From Nitratireductor thuwali (GTDB taxonomy: Bacteria > Pseudomonadota > Alphaproteobacteria > Rhizobiales > Rhizobiaceae), in the NCBI RefSeq assembly GCF_036621415.1, contig NZ_CP030941.1, positions 1,734,001 through 1,798,000 of the forward strand: a DNA stretch of 64,000 nt, in the 5' to 3' direction. The position numbers and the translations under genes are program-made. This document shows positions 18,640-29,127 of this stretch, piece after piece (position 1 is the first letter of the stretch; each line of letters begins with the position of its first letter). Under the pieces are notes generated by a model. It did no database searches. It was not told where the DNA came from and saw nothing but the letters and a program-made list of their open reading frames with translations.

Positions 18640-18690
18640 GATATTCTATCCTCTCAGATAGCACGCCTCTCGGTGGGGAGAGGTGGCCCA
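18640..18690 (-). ncRNA. serC leader RNA motif (candidate cis-regulatory element)
   Basis: Directly upstream of the serC start lie two hairpins on the minus strand. The first is CCTCTC-CCCACC-GAGAGG (18666-18683). The second is CTATC-TGAGAG-GATAG (18646-18661), and its loop holds GAGAGG, the presumptive ribosome-binding site 7-12 bases before the ATG. The CCTCTC arm of the first hairpin is complementary to that site, so the two structures are mutually exclusive. This fits the serC RNA motif described upstream of serC in alphaproteobacteria, whose ligand I believe is unknown. Confidence 0.65.
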
Positions 18691-18747
18691 CGGGCGGGGT
18701 TAAGGCTTCGCCCCGGCCCCGTCAAGCGGAATATGATGAGCAAGCAA

Positions 18748-18769
18748 AGGGCGGCTCCAGCGCCGCCCT
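18748..18769 (-). terminator. Rho-independent terminator after the first omp gene
   Basis: Minus-strand stem AGGGCGGC/GCCGCCCT with a six-base loop, then TTTGCTT. It lies 26 bases after the stop of the outer-membrane protein gene at 18795. Confidence 0.7.
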
Positions 18770-18794
18770 CGAATATCCGGTCGGAAACAGGCGT

Positions 18795-19643
18795 CTACCA
18801 GAGTTCCAGCCGCAGGCCCACGCGGACCTCGTGCGAGCTTAGCCCCTGATCGCGGCCCTGCACGCCCGTGGCACCCGCAGCGGCCGAGGCGGCGTCCCAG
18901 CCGAACATGTCGCCGCCGGCGATCTTGCGATAGCGGTAGCCCAAATCCACCTTCATGTTGTTCGACAGGTCGTAGGCCATGCCCGCCATGAAAGCGTAGG
19001 TGAAGCGCCAATCCGATTCGCCGGGATGCGTTGAGGTACCGGCGAGCGTGGGACCGCCGCAGAGTACCGCTCCGTCTACGCAATAGGTTGTGCTCTGCAG
19101 GTTGTCCCAGCGGACATAGGTATAACCCGCGCCCGCGCCGACATAGGGCGTGAACCCGACAAAGGTGCCAAGGTCGACATAGCCGTTGACCAGCGCCGAA
19201 TAGGCGGTCATCTCCGAAGCCTCCTCAGAGCGGCATCCGGTCGCTGCGGGAAAGGCCCCGCTGCACGGGCTGGCGCTGGAAGTCGTGCCTGAAAGGCTGG
19301 CCGTGAAGCGATCGAGCGTAACGTCCGCCCGGATCATGTCGGTGAACGAATAGCCGACGCCGAGGCCATAGCTGAAATCGTCGGACAAGCGTGTATCGTC
19401 GAACGAATTATCGGAATAGCTTACGCCGTTGAAGGTGCGGTATTCGACGTTTCCACGCGGCTCCGTCTCAAGACTGTACCCGACATCCCCCCGCAGATAC
19501 CACCCGCTGCCGATTTCCACCGGCACATGCTGCGGCGCGTCGTCAATAATGATGGGCGGGTCGTAGTCGGCGGCCAATGCCGGCGCGGTGGTCGCCAGTG
19601 CGATGGTACCGGCGATGAAAGCGAGACGTGAATGCTGGCGCAT
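18795..19643 (-). CDS. Omp25/Omp31-like outer-membrane beta-barrel protein
   Basis: 282 residues. The signal peptide (~1-25, ending APALA) is followed by alternating-residue beta strands typical of an eight-stranded barrel and the mature start DYDPPIIIDDAP. The GSGWYLRGDVGYS segment marks the first strand, and the final residues RVGLRLELW end in an aromatic, as barrel proteins do for BamA recognition. Family: Rhizobiales Omp25/Omp31/RopB-type surface proteins. Role: abundant outer-membrane protein, exact function unknown. Start ATG 19643 with GGAG 8 bases before it; the frame stays open to a TTG at 19649. A paralogue lies upstream and a CtrA-like box is 78 bases before the start. Confidence 0.88.
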   Translation of the reverse strand: MRQHSRLAFIAGTIALATTAPALAADYDPPIIIDDAPQHVPVEIGSGWYLRGDVGYSLETEPRGNVEYRTFNGVSYSDNSFDDTRLSDDFSYGLGVGYSFTDMIRADVTLDRFTASLSGTTSSASPCSGAFPAATGCRSEEASEMTAYSALVNGYVDLGTFVGFTPYVGAGAGYTYVRWDNLQSTTYCVDGAVLCGGPTLAGTSTHPGESDWRFTYAFMAGMAYDLSNNMKVDLGYRYRKIAGGDMFGWDAASAAAGATGVQGRDQGLSSHEVRVGLRLELW

Positions 19644-19720
19644 GGTCAAAACTCCGCGATATGCGGCGAAGCCTTGAGCCGCCCCCGCCGCCTGTTATGG
19701 AGCATTGTTAACCATGGTGG

Positions 19721-19735
19721 TTAAGCCGGAGTTAA
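19721..19735. promoter_or_regulatory. CtrA-like box (TTAA-N7-TTAA) before omp gene
   Basis: TTAA-GCCGGAG-TTAA, matching the CtrA consensus TTAA-N7-TTAAC except for the final C. It is about 78 bases upstream of the start of the first omp gene, on the correct side for promoter control. Confidence 0.5.
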
Positions 19736-19796
19736 GGCTAACGAATTCTTACGCGTTCCGGGTTTTCCGCGCGCAGTTAACGCTTGCACGCAAAGC

Positions 19797-19826
19797 AAAA
19801 CCGCCCGGCTGTTTTGCCGGGCGGTT
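19797..19826 (-). terminator. Rho-independent terminator after the second omp gene
   Basis: Stem AACCGCCCGGC / GCCGGGCGGTTTT (minus strand) around a six-base loop, followed by TTTTGC. It begins 20 bases after the stop of the omp gene at 19846, so the two omp genes are probably separate transcription units. Confidence 0.85.
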
Positions 19827-19845
19827 CGCAGAATTCGGAAGCTGT

Positions 19846-20697
19846 CTACTTGTAGACGGGCGGCTCGTAGACCGGTGGCTCATAGGCCACGATCTCGGGC
19901 TGAGCGCAGTTCGCGCTGCCGCTGGGGCCGAAGGCATAACGCAGGCCCGCCCGCGCTTCATGGGTGCTGATGCCCTTGTCGAAGCCCGGCCCCACGCCGA
20001 TGCCCGATTCCTCGAACATCCTGCCGCCCTCGATGCGTGAGTAGCGGTAGCCCGCGTCGAGCTCGAGATTGCTGGTGAGACAGTAGGATGCACCGGCCAT
20101 CACGGCCCAGGCGAAACGCCAGCCGGATGCGCCGCCATGAACGTCGGTTGTGCCGCCGATGGTGTTCTCGAGATCATCCCACTTGACATAGGCGCCGCCA
20201 AGGCCGGCGCCCACATAGGGCGTCACGCCGTGGTAGGAGCCGAGATCGACATAGGCATTGGCCAGAAGCAGCAGCGCGCTATAGGACGAAGCGTCCGTCG
20301 ACACGCATGGAACGCCGCCGCATGTGCCCGAGGTGGAGCCCCGAAAGTCGGATTTGAACCAGTAGTCGGCGGTAAGATCGGCACGGAAATATTTGGACAT
20401 CTTGTAGCCGACACCCGCGCCGAGCGACATCGCGCCCTTCAGGTCGGTCGTGTCGAAGCTGTCCGAGCCGGGATCGGGTGTGCAGCAGCCATAGGTGATG
20501 TATTCGGTTCCGCGCAGCTTGGACCAGTGATAATCCACGTCGCCGCGGATGTACCACCCGCCGTGCGACACTTCCTTCTCGATAATCTGCGGCGGTGGCG
20601 CTTCGATCACCGGCGGCTCGTAGAAATCAGCGGCAAAGGCAGTGCCGCTGAACAGAACTGCGGCGGTTGCCAGCAGCGGCTTCAAGATCTTCAGCAT
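19846..20697 (-). CDS. Omp25/Omp31-like outer-membrane beta-barrel protein (paralogue)
   Basis: 283 residues, paralogous to the gene at 18795-19643: signal peptide (~1-22, ending GTAFA), mature start ADFYEPPVIEAPPP, the common GGWYIRGDVDYHWS first strand, and similar spacing of barrel strands (GVTPYVGAGLGGAYVKWDDL, LELDAGYRYSRIEGGRMF, THEARAGLRYAFG). Unlike its neighbour it has a C-terminal tail beyond the barrel with repeated proline-rich PPVYEPPVYK. Start at 20697 or the in-frame ATG at 20706; neither has a strong ribosome site. A CtrA-type box lies ~77 bases upstream. Confidence 0.87.
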   Translation of the reverse strand: MLKILKPLLATAAVLFSGTAFAADFYEPPVIEAPPPQIIEKEVSHGGWYIRGDVDYHWSKLRGTEYITYGCCTPDPGSDSFDTTDLKGAMSLGAGVGYKMSKYFRADLTADYWFKSDFRGSTSGTCGGVPCVSTDASSYSALLLLANAYVDLGSYHGVTPYVGAGLGGAYVKWDDLENTIGGTTDVHGGASGWRFAWAVMAGASYCLTSNLELDAGYRYSRIEGGRMFEESGIGVGPGFDKGISTHEARAGLRYAFGPSGSANCAQPEIVAYEPPVYEPPVYK

Positions 20698-20773
20698 AAT
20701 TTCCATCCCAATACTTGCCGCACCTTTGGTCCCGGCCTGGTTGAAATTCATGCATAAGATTGAACCAAAAAAG

Positions 20774-20789
20774 TTAAATCGTGCTTAAC
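20774..20789. promoter_or_regulatory. CtrA-like box (TTAA-N7-TTAAC) before the paralogous omp gene
   Basis: TTAA-ATCGTGC-TTAAC is an exact match to the CtrA full-site consensus, 77 bases upstream of the omp gene start at 20697. Confidence 0.6.
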
Positions 20790-20873
20790 CCTGATTCGAG
20801 ACTTGTGGTTAACGCACGACGGCTCCGGCCGGCGGCCGGAGGCTCGCACAAGAGGCAAAGCGGAAGCCTGCGG

Positions 20874-22226
20874 TCAGGCCGCGCTGCGTTGGTCCGAGAT
20901 GGCGCCGATGATGTCGTCCACCACCCGCTCGACGAGATCGGGATTGTCGCCCTCCGCCATGACCCGGATGAGCGGTTCGGTGCCTGAGGGCCGGATGACC
21001 AGCCGGCCGCTGTCGCCGAGCTTCGACTGGGCGTCCGAGATCGCGGCCTTGACCGGTTCGCTCTCCAGCGGCCTGCCGCCGGAAGTGCGGACGTTCTTCA
21101 GGACCTGCGGCACCGGCTCAAACTTGCGGCACACCTCGCTGGCCGGCTTGTTCTGCCGCTTGATGCAGGCAAGCACCTGAAGGGCCGTCACCAAGCCGTC
21201 GCCCGAGGTCGAGAAATCCGACATGATGACATGGCCAGACTGCTCGCCGCCGATATTGAGGCCGTGGGCGCGCATATGTTCCACCACGTAGCGGTCGCCG
21301 ACCTTGGTGCGATGCAACGCCAGGCCCCGGTCTCCGAGGAAACGCTCGAGGCCGAGATTGGACATCACCGTGGCGACGACGCCGCCGCCCGAAAGCCGGC
21401 TGCTCTCGTGCCACGACTGGGCGATCAGCGCCATGATCTGATCGCCGTCGACGACACTGCCGTTCTCGTCCACGATGACCACCCGGTCCGCGTCGCCATC
21501 GAGCGCGATGCCTATGTCAGCGCGCACCTCGTGCACTTTCTTTGCCAGGCTGAGCGGGCTGGTGGAGCCGCAATCCTCGTTGATGTTGAGGCCGTTGGGT
21601 TCGTCATGGATCGCCACCACTTCCGCGCCGAGCTCCCACAGCGCGGCAGGAGCCACCTTGTAGGCCGCGCCATTGGCGCAATCGACCACGATGCGCAAAC
21701 CGGACAGCGACATGGAGCGAGGCAGGGTGCGCTTGGCGAATTCGATATAGCGGTCGTGGACGCCGTCGACGCGCTTGGCCCGGCCCAGCATGTTGGAGTC
21801 GGCCAGCGCCAGCTCGACTTCCTTGTCGAGCATCGCCTCGATGCGGCCTTCGATCTTGTCGGAAAGCTTGTAGCCGTCGGGCCCGAACAGCTTGATGCCG
21901 TTGTCCTGGAACGGGTTGTGCGAAGCCGAGATCATCACGCCTATATCGGCGCGCAGCGAGCGCACCAGCATGGCCACGGCCGGCGTCGGGATGGGGCCGA
22001 GCAGGAACACATCCATGCCCGCCGCGCAAAAGCCCGCAACCAGCGCGTTCTCGATCATATAGCCGGAAAGGCGCGTATCCTTGCCCAGCACCACGCGATG
22101 ACGATGATTTCCGTTCTGGAAGGAAAGTCCGGCCGCCATGCCCACTTTCATGGCGACCTCGGCGGTCATCGGAAATCTGTTGGCCCGACCTCGAATACCG
22201 TCGGTTCCAAAATATTTTTTCGACAT
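20874..22226 (-). CDS. glmM: Phosphoglucosamine mutase
   Basis: Interconverts glucosamine-6-phosphate and glucosamine-1-phosphate for UDP-GlcNAc, peptidoglycan and LPS synthesis. 450 residues, the normal length. The protein starts [16 protein letters not shown]; the phosphorylated catalytic serine lies in [14 protein letters not shown]; the metal loop is DGDADR; the C-terminal phosphate loop is [12 protein letters not shown]. The ATG at 22226 has AAAAGG close upstream. It lies 313 bases after ftsH on the same strand; that gap contains the ftsH terminator and a possible CtrA box. Confidence 0.97.
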   Translation of the reverse strand: MSKKYFGTDGIRGRANRFPMTAEVAMKVGMAAGLSFQNGNHRHRVVLGKDTRLSGYMIENALVAGFCAAGMDVFLLGPIPTPAVAMLVRSLRADIGVMISASHNPFQDNGIKLFGPDGYKLSDKIEGRIEAMLDKEVELALADSNMLGRAKRVDGVHDRYIEFAKRTLPRSMSLSGLRIVVDCANGAAYKVAPAALWELGAEVVAIHDEPNGLNINEDCGSTSPLSLAKKVHEVRADIGIALDGDADRVVIVDENGSVVDGDQIMALIAQSWHESSRLSGGGVVATVMSNLGLERFLGDRGLALHRTKVGDRYVVEHMRAHGLNIGGEQSGHVIMSDFSTSGDGLVTALQVLACIKRQNKPASEVCRKFEPVPQVLKNVRTSGGRPLESEPVKAAISDAQSKLGDSGRLVIRPSGTEPLIRVMAEGDNPDLVERVVDDIIGAISDQRSAA

Positions 22227-22372
22227 GCCTTTTTGTGCCCGCACCGATTTCGATTTTTGTCGCAAAGCAACAGTCCCCTATCGTTCATTGCCACAAGTCC
22301 GGGTGCATCCGCGCATCACTTTATGTGAGAGTATGTAAACTATTCAACTAAACAGGCGATTGTCGCCCATGC

Positions 22373-22387
22373 TTAAAAAACGGTTAA
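22373..22387. promoter_or_regulatory. Possible CtrA-like box upstream of glmM
   Basis: TTAA-AAAACGG-TTAA in the ftsH-glmM gap, 147 bases before the glmM start. The A-rich context raises the chance of coincidence. Apart from this and the ftsH terminator I see nothing else in the 313-base gap. Confidence 0.3.
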
Positions 22388-22485
22388 AAATGCGCCGTTT
22401 CGCACCGTTGCGCGCCGCGGCTCTCTGCCCCTCCCGGACATATGCCGATTGAGCGCCGCCGGGCGAATCGGCAGCCCTCAAACGA

Positions 22486-22515
22486 TTTTCGGCGCGCCCC
22501 ATGGCGCGCCGAAAA
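22486..22515. terminator. Bidirectional-looking terminator after ftsH
   Basis: Perfect 13-base inverted repeat TTTTCGGCGCGCC / GGCGCGCCGAAAA with a four-base loop, 24 bases past the ftsH stop. On the minus strand it ends in TTTT, suiting an ftsH terminator. glmM therefore probably has its own promoter. Confidence 0.85.
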
Positions 22516-22539
22516 CTCGTCGTTCTGAATTGCAGGAAC

Positions 22540-24477
<1,938 letters not shown>

Positions 24478-24607
24478 AAGGGTCCTGTGAGTGCGCCGAG
24501 GCCGGCAATTTTACTGGTTATTCCTAACATAGGGAGGCCGTGCAACCTTGCCAAGCGCAACTGCCTTATTCGGTTAAGCCATGCGCCACTTTGTCATGCG
24601 CAAACCC

Positions 24608-25945
24608 TTACGCGGCTTTGTGACCAGCCCATGGCGGGCACGGTATATTCGCTCCCTCCAGCAGATGGAGCACCGCGCGAGCCGGTGCAAGGTCGAAGCA
24701 GGGAACCAGATGCGCCCATGGCCCGGCCACGGGCTCCAGTTCGATACCCCATTCGCCGGCCGGACCAAGATATCGGTCTCCGCGCCAGACCGCCGGCTGC
24801 GCCGCGCGCGCCGCCAGCGCCAGCCAGCGAGGTGCGCGGCGTGCTTCCTCGGCCCCCAGACCGGGTCCCGCGCCGCCATCCGGTCCAATGCAAAGCCCTT
24901 CCACGGGCTCCCGCCAGCAGATGCGATACCGGCCGTCCCACAATCTGCACTGGCTGGCGGGCCGGTCTGGCGAACCAAGCGCCAGGTTCGGCAGCCCGCG
25001 CCTCTCGCGGTGAAAATAAAGACTTCCTCCCACCCGTGCCGCAACGGCGCGTGACAAGCTTGAGCGCGTTCCCTCCTCCCGCAGCGAAGCGAGCAACGAA
25101 GCGGTACGATCGGCAGGCGGCAGATGCGCCGTTCCTCCGGCGACGGCAAGCAGGATCCGCAGCGTGTAACCGGCCACATCCGCGTCTGCCGCATGGAGCG
25201 CTTGCGCATCGATCTCTATCAGGCCGGGCGCCGGCAGCCTGCCGTGCTCGCTCATCAGCCTTGCCGCCCGTTCGCCCAGCATTTCCCGCTCGCGTGCGGC
25301 GGCCGAGGCCTTTTCCGTCAACCGGATGATTTCAAGGTCCGCCAGGGATTGGCGAACCCGCACCCGCTCGGACAGGGGATCGACATTGCTGGGGTCGTCG
25401 AACCAGCTCACCCCCAGCCCGCGAAGAAAGTCGCGTAGCACCTGCCGCCGTACGCGTAGCAGCGGCCGCACAAACCATGTGACGTTTTCGCGGAGCGTGG
25501 CCGGCGCAATGCCCGCTTCACCCAAGCCGCCGCCGCGGGCAAGGCGCATGGCCAGTGTTTCCGCCTGGTCGTCGGCCGTATGGCCGGTGAGCACGATATC
25601 GGTGCCGAGGTCCGAAGCAGCCTCCGCGAGCAGCGCCTGCCGCGCCTCGCGCGCCGCCGCGGCCAGTCCCGTAGACGGCTTCGTGCCCTGCCAGCGCATG
25701 GTCCGGTGCAGCACCCCCAGGCGCCGGCAGAGGCCAGCGACGGCCTGCGCTTCGGCGGCGGCCTCCGGCCGCAAGCCATGGTCCACTGTCACGGCTGTCG
25801 GGCGGGGAAGCCCGCCGCGGTCGTCGAGAAATTGCTTGAGAAGGAAAAGGAGGGCGAGGGAATCGCCGCCGCCGGAAACCGCGACGACGATGCGGTTACG
25901 CCCGGAAAAATCGATGTGAGAGAAGACGGAGCGCAGCTCCGCCAT
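24608..25945 (-). CDS. tilS: tRNA(Ile)-lysidine synthetase
   Basis: Modifies C34 of the tRNA-Ile(CAU) anticodon to lysidine using ATP and lysine, switching its identity from Met to Ile. About 445 residues. The N-terminal PP-loop domain starts VAVSGGGDSLALL (ATP-pyrophosphatase signature), with TVDHGLR and LTGHTADDQAET motifs, followed by C-terminal substrate domains. Start uncertain: ATG 25945 avoids overlap with cpoB, while an in-frame TTG at 25960 would overlap it by 7 bases. It lies between cpoB and ftsH. Confidence 0.92.
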   Translation of the reverse strand: MAELRSVFSHIDFSGRNRIVVAVSGGGDSLALLFLLKQFLDDRGGLPRPTAVTVDHGLRPEAAAEAQAVAGLCRRLGVLHRTMRWQGTKPSTGLAAAAREARQALLAEAASDLGTDIVLTGHTADDQAETLAMRLARGGGLGEAGIAPATLRENVTWFVRPLLRVRRQVLRDFLRGLGVSWFDDPSNVDPLSERVRVRQSLADLEIIRLTEKASAAAREREMLGERAARLMSEHGRLPAPGLIEIDAQALHAADADVAGYTLRILLAVAGGTAHLPPADRTASLLASLREEGTRSSLSRAVAARVGGSLYFHRERRGLPNLALGSPDRPASQCRLWDGRYRICWREPVEGLCIGPDGGAGPGLGAEEARRAPRWLALAARAAQPAVWRGDRYLGPAGEWGIELEPVAGPWAHLVPCFDLAPARAVLHLLEGANIPCPPWAGHKAA

Positions 25946-25953
25946 GTCCGCTG

Positions 25954-26895
25954 TCAGCAACCGGCCACGGTCCGTTCCTGTTGAACCCGCTGCCTCAGCG
26001 CATCGGAAACCTGTGGGTAGCGCTGGCCGATCTCGGCAAACGTTGCGCAGGCGACGTCCTGCTGGTCGAGGGCGGCAAGGGAGATGCCCAGCTTCAGAAG
26101 CATCTCCGGCGCCTTGGCCGAGGACGGGTGCTCCCGGTTGGCCTGGAGAAAGACCTCCGCCGCTTCACGATGACGGCCCTGGCCGAGCAGGGCCTCGCCG
26201 AGCCAGAAACTCGCATCCGCCGCGCGTTCTCCACCGGGGAAGCGCTCGATATACCGGCGGAAGCCGCTTTCGGCGGTGGCGTAGTCGCCGGCCAGAACGA
26301 ATTCGTAGGCGTTGCGGTAAAGCTCGTCGGGATCGTCGGAGCTGGGCAGCGCCGCCGTCTGCTCGCCGCCCCCACCGGCCGTCGTCTCGTTCTCCGGCAA
26401 CAGGTCCATCGGCTCTTCCGTGCCGCTGGTAACGATGTTCCCGTTCTCATCGAAAGTGATGGTGCCAAGTGTCTGCGGCGGAGCACCGCGCTCCTCGACC
26501 GACCCGTTCGGCTCGGCTGTCTCGGCTGTGCGCCCCTGCCCGGCATCGCCGGACGTCTCGCCGTTCCGGGCGCTCTCGCCCGCAGGCGCGCCGCCAGCCT
26601 CCGACCTTGCTCCTTCGAGTTCCTGGAAACGGAACTCGTTGTCCTCCTGCATGCGCCGCAGCTTGTCTTCCATCTGCAGGATAAGGAAATTGAGTTCCTC
26701 GACGCGACCGTTGAGACGGCGCACTTCCTCTTCCAGAGCATTGATCCGGGGATCGCCCTGGGCGAGGACGAGCCGCTCACCGGCGCTGGCAACGGCCGGC
26801 GCGCGCGACATGGATGCGGCTTCCGCCGCCCCTGGCGGCAGAACAAGAATGAAGGGGAGAACGGCGAGGCCGCTCAAAAATGTTCTAAGAAACAT
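25954..26895 (-). CDS. cpoB: Tol-Pal system protein CpoB (YbgF)
   Basis: Periplasmic coordinator of peptidoglycan synthesis and outer-membrane constriction. 313 residues: signal peptide (~1-26), a coiled-coil trimerisation segment (~50-92, INALEEEVRRLNGRVEELNFLILQMEDKLRRMQ), a Gly/Glu-rich linker (~95-185), and C-terminal TPR repeats (~188-305, beginning DELYRNAYEFVLAGDYATAESGFRRYIERFP). Next to pal as in most proteobacteria. Confidence 0.92.
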   Translation of the reverse strand: MFLRTFLSGLAVLPFILVLPPGAAEAASMSRAPAVASAGERLVLAQGDPRINALEEEVRRLNGRVEELNFLILQMEDKLRRMQEDNEFRFQELEGARSEAGGAPAGESARNGETSGDAGQGRTAETAEPNGSVEERGAPPQTLGTITFDENGNIVTSGTEEPMDLLPENETTAGGGGEQTAALPSSDDPDELYRNAYEFVLAGDYATAESGFRRYIERFPGGERAADASFWLGEALLGQGRHREAAEVFLQANREHPSSAKAPEMLLKLGISLAALDQQDVACATFAEIGQRYPQVSDALRQRVQQERTVAGC

Positions 26896-27005
26896 TCCAG
26901 TCTCGCTTTTGACATATGATGCCCGCGGAAGTGCGGACGCACCCCGTGCGTTCCATATCAGGCCGTGCGACTTCGGCCAAATTTTGATTGACCTTGCTCT
27001 CTACG

Positions 27006-27031
27006 AAAACAGGCGGCTCGAAAGCCGCCTG
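27006..27031 (-). terminator. Rho-independent terminator after pal (UUCG tetraloop)
   Basis: Minus-strand hairpin CAGGCGGCT-TTCG-AGCCGCCTG followed by TTTTCG, 28 bases past the pal stop. The nine-pair stem capped by a stable UUCG loop should separate pal from cpoB transcription at least in part. Confidence 0.85.
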
Positions 27032-27058
27032 CACAAGAGTGTCCCTGATTTGGCTGCG

Positions 27059-27571
27059 TCAGCTTCCCGCGCCGTTGAGCAGCGTGACCGCGCGGCGGTT
27101 CTGCGACCAGCAGGAGATGTCGTCACAGGTGGCGACCGGCCGTTCCTTGCCATAGGAGATGGTGTTGATGCGATTGGCCGCTACGCCCCGTGTGGTCAGG
27201 TAGTCACGAGCCGCTGCCGCGCGCCGCGCGCCCAGCGCGAGGTTGTATTCGCGGGTGCCGCGCTCGTCTGCATGTCCTTCGATAGTGATGGAGTAACTTG
27301 GATACTTGTTGAGCCACTGCGCCTGACGGGTCAGCGTCGCCTGCGCATCGGCGCGGATGACGGACGAGTCGGTGTCGAAGAAAATGCGGTCGCCGATGCT
27401 GACCGTGAATTCCTGCTTGGATCCCGGTGTCGCCGCGCTGGCTCCGGCGCCAAGGCCCAGATCGGCCGCATTGTTTGGAACTTGCTGCTGCGACCGGCAG
27501 CCTGCTACGGCCAAGGCGGCCAGAAGCGCGATTGCGACCGGGTTTCTCGTCAGGGCTGCGATACGGCGCAT
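27059..27571 (-). CDS. pal: Peptidoglycan-associated lipoprotein Pal
   Basis: Outer-membrane lipoprotein binding peptidoglycan, the outer anchor of Tol-Pal. 170 residues: signal peptide with lipobox LAVAGC (acylated Cys25), short linker, then an OmpA-like domain (~60-165) including IFFDTDSSVIRADA, the peptidoglycan-binding GHADERGTREYNLALGARRA motif and a C-terminal cysteine pair (CDDISC). Downstream of tolB with a 186-base spacer that may hold an internal promoter. Confidence 0.96.
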   Translation of the reverse strand: MRRIAALTRNPVAIALLAALAVAGCRSQQQVPNNAADLGLGAGASAATPGSKQEFTVSIGDRIFFDTDSSVIRADAQATLTRQAQWLNKYPSYSITIEGHADERGTREYNLALGARRAAAARDYLTTRGVAANRINTISYGKERPVATCDDISCWSQNRRAVTLLNGAGS

Positions 27572-27757
27572 AGCCGCCTCTCCTTCAATGTGAATGAATT
27601 TCTTCAGCGGTCAGTAACCAACACGAAGTTAAGGCCAGCTCAAGAAACAGGGTTAACAGTCGGTTTCCGCCGTTCCGGCATCCCTCGGCCGCCATCGTCG
27701 CGATCCCCCTCGAATCTCGGCGAGACTAGCATCAAATGCGGCTGAAAGGCGGCACTT

Positions 27758-29086
27758 TCATTGCAAAAGTGGCGACCAGGCGGGATCGGAAGCAAAATTC
27801 GGCGTTGGCACCTGCTGCTCGTTCCGGCCCGTGAGATCGATCGTGTAGAGCTTGGGACCGCCGGACCCGGCATCTTCGCGGAAATACATGATCACCCGGC
27901 CGTTGGGCGACCATGTCGGTCCCTCGCGGTGGTAGCCGGAAGTCAGGATGCGCTCGCCGCTGCCGTCGGTCCGCATCACGCCGATCTGGAACTCGCCGCC
28001 GCTCTGCTTGGTAAAGGCGATGAGATCGCCCCGCGGCGACCACACCGGTGTCGAATAGCTGCCGTCGCCGAACGAGATGCGGTGCTGGTTGGAGCCGTCG
28101 GCGTTCATGACATAGATCTGCGCGCGGCCACCACGGTCAGAGGTAAAGACGATCTGGCTGCCGTCGGGTGAATAGGAGGGCGAGGTGTCGATGGCATTCG
28201 TCTCCGTCAGCCGCGCCGTACTGCGCGTGCGCAGGTCCATCGTGAAGATATTGGAGTTCCCGTCCTGGCGCAGGAGGCTCATGATCACCTTGTCGCCGTT
28301 GGGCGTAAAGCGCGGGGCGAAGGTCATGCCGGGGAAGTCGCCGACCAGCTCGCGCTGACCGGTTTCAAGCTGCAGCAGATAGACCTGAGGCTGGCCGCTC
28401 TCATAGGACATGTAGGTGATCTCGCGCGACTGCGGGGATGGCGAAAAGCGCGGCGTCATGACCAGCGTGTTGGGCGAATTCGCCCGCGACAGATATTCGA
28501 GATTGGCGCCATCCTGATCCATGATGGCCAGCTTCTTGATCCGGTTCTGCTTGGTGCCGGACTCGTCCACGAACACGATGCGGCTGTCGAAATAGCCCAT
28601 TTCGCCGGTGATCTGCTTGTAGATCGCATCGGCGATGATATGGGCGACGCGCCGCCAGTTCTGCTTGTTCGCGAAGAACTGCTCGCCGACAAGCTGTTCG
28701 CCGGCGAAAGTGTCCCACAGGCGGAACTCCGCGCGCAGCCGGCCGTCGGGCTCCTCGGTGACACGGCCGGTGACGATTGCCTGCGCATTGATCACCTTCC
28801 AGTCCTCGAAGCGCGGCGCCACGTCCGGATTGGAGATTTTTTCTATGAAGGCGGCCTTGTCGATGGGCGCGAACAGGCCCGAACGGCGCAGGTCGGCCGC
28901 GATCACGCCGGAAATCTCCGCTCCCATATTGTCACCGGAGAGAAAGTCGGTGATCGCGATGGGCAGCGGCTCGACGACGCCCTTGTTGACATCGATCTCC
29001 ACCAAGGCGCGGGCCGGCGTGACGGCCATGCCCGCGATCGTGGCCAGGAACATCAAGGCCAGGGTCGCGTTGAGATATTTCTGCAT
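27758..29086 (-). CDS. tolB: Tol-Pal translocation protein TolB
   Basis: Periplasmic beta-propeller that links TolA and Pal. 442 residues: signal peptide (~1-27), an N-terminal alpha/beta domain (~30-160) and a six-bladed propeller of WD40-like TolB repeats, recognisable as repeating phrases such as [21 protein letters not shown] and [20 protein letters not shown]. Family-normal length. It follows tolA by 41 bases and precedes pal. Confidence 0.96.
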   Translation of the reverse strand: MQKYLNATLALMFLATIAGMAVTPARALVEIDVNKGVVEPLPIAITDFLSGDNMGAEISGVIAADLRRSGLFAPIDKAAFIEKISNPDVAPRFEDWKVINAQAIVTGRVTEEPDGRLRAEFRLWDTFAGEQLVGEQFFANKQNWRRVAHIIADAIYKQITGEMGYFDSRIVFVDESGTKQNRIKKLAIMDQDGANLEYLSRANSPNTLVMTPRFSPSPQSREITYMSYESGQPQVYLLQLETGQRELVGDFPGMTFAPRFTPNGDKVIMSLLRQDGNSNIFTMDLRTRSTARLTETNAIDTSPSYSPDGSQIVFTSDRGGRAQIYVMNADGSNQHRISFGDGSYSTPVWSPRGDLIAFTKQSGGEFQIGVMRTDGSGERILTSGYHREGPTWSPNGRVIMYFREDAGSGGPKLYTIDLTGRNEQQVPTPNFASDPAWSPLLQ

Positions 29087-29127
29087 CAGTTCTTGCCTCT
29101 CGAATTCGCTCGGATCAGCGTCATGGG

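Noticed and set aside
15743..18691. A 982-residue fused reading covering serA and serC
   Set aside because: The upstream part of that frame is antisense-like shadow of serC. serA starts at 17341 with a good ribosome site and serC is complete in its own frame.
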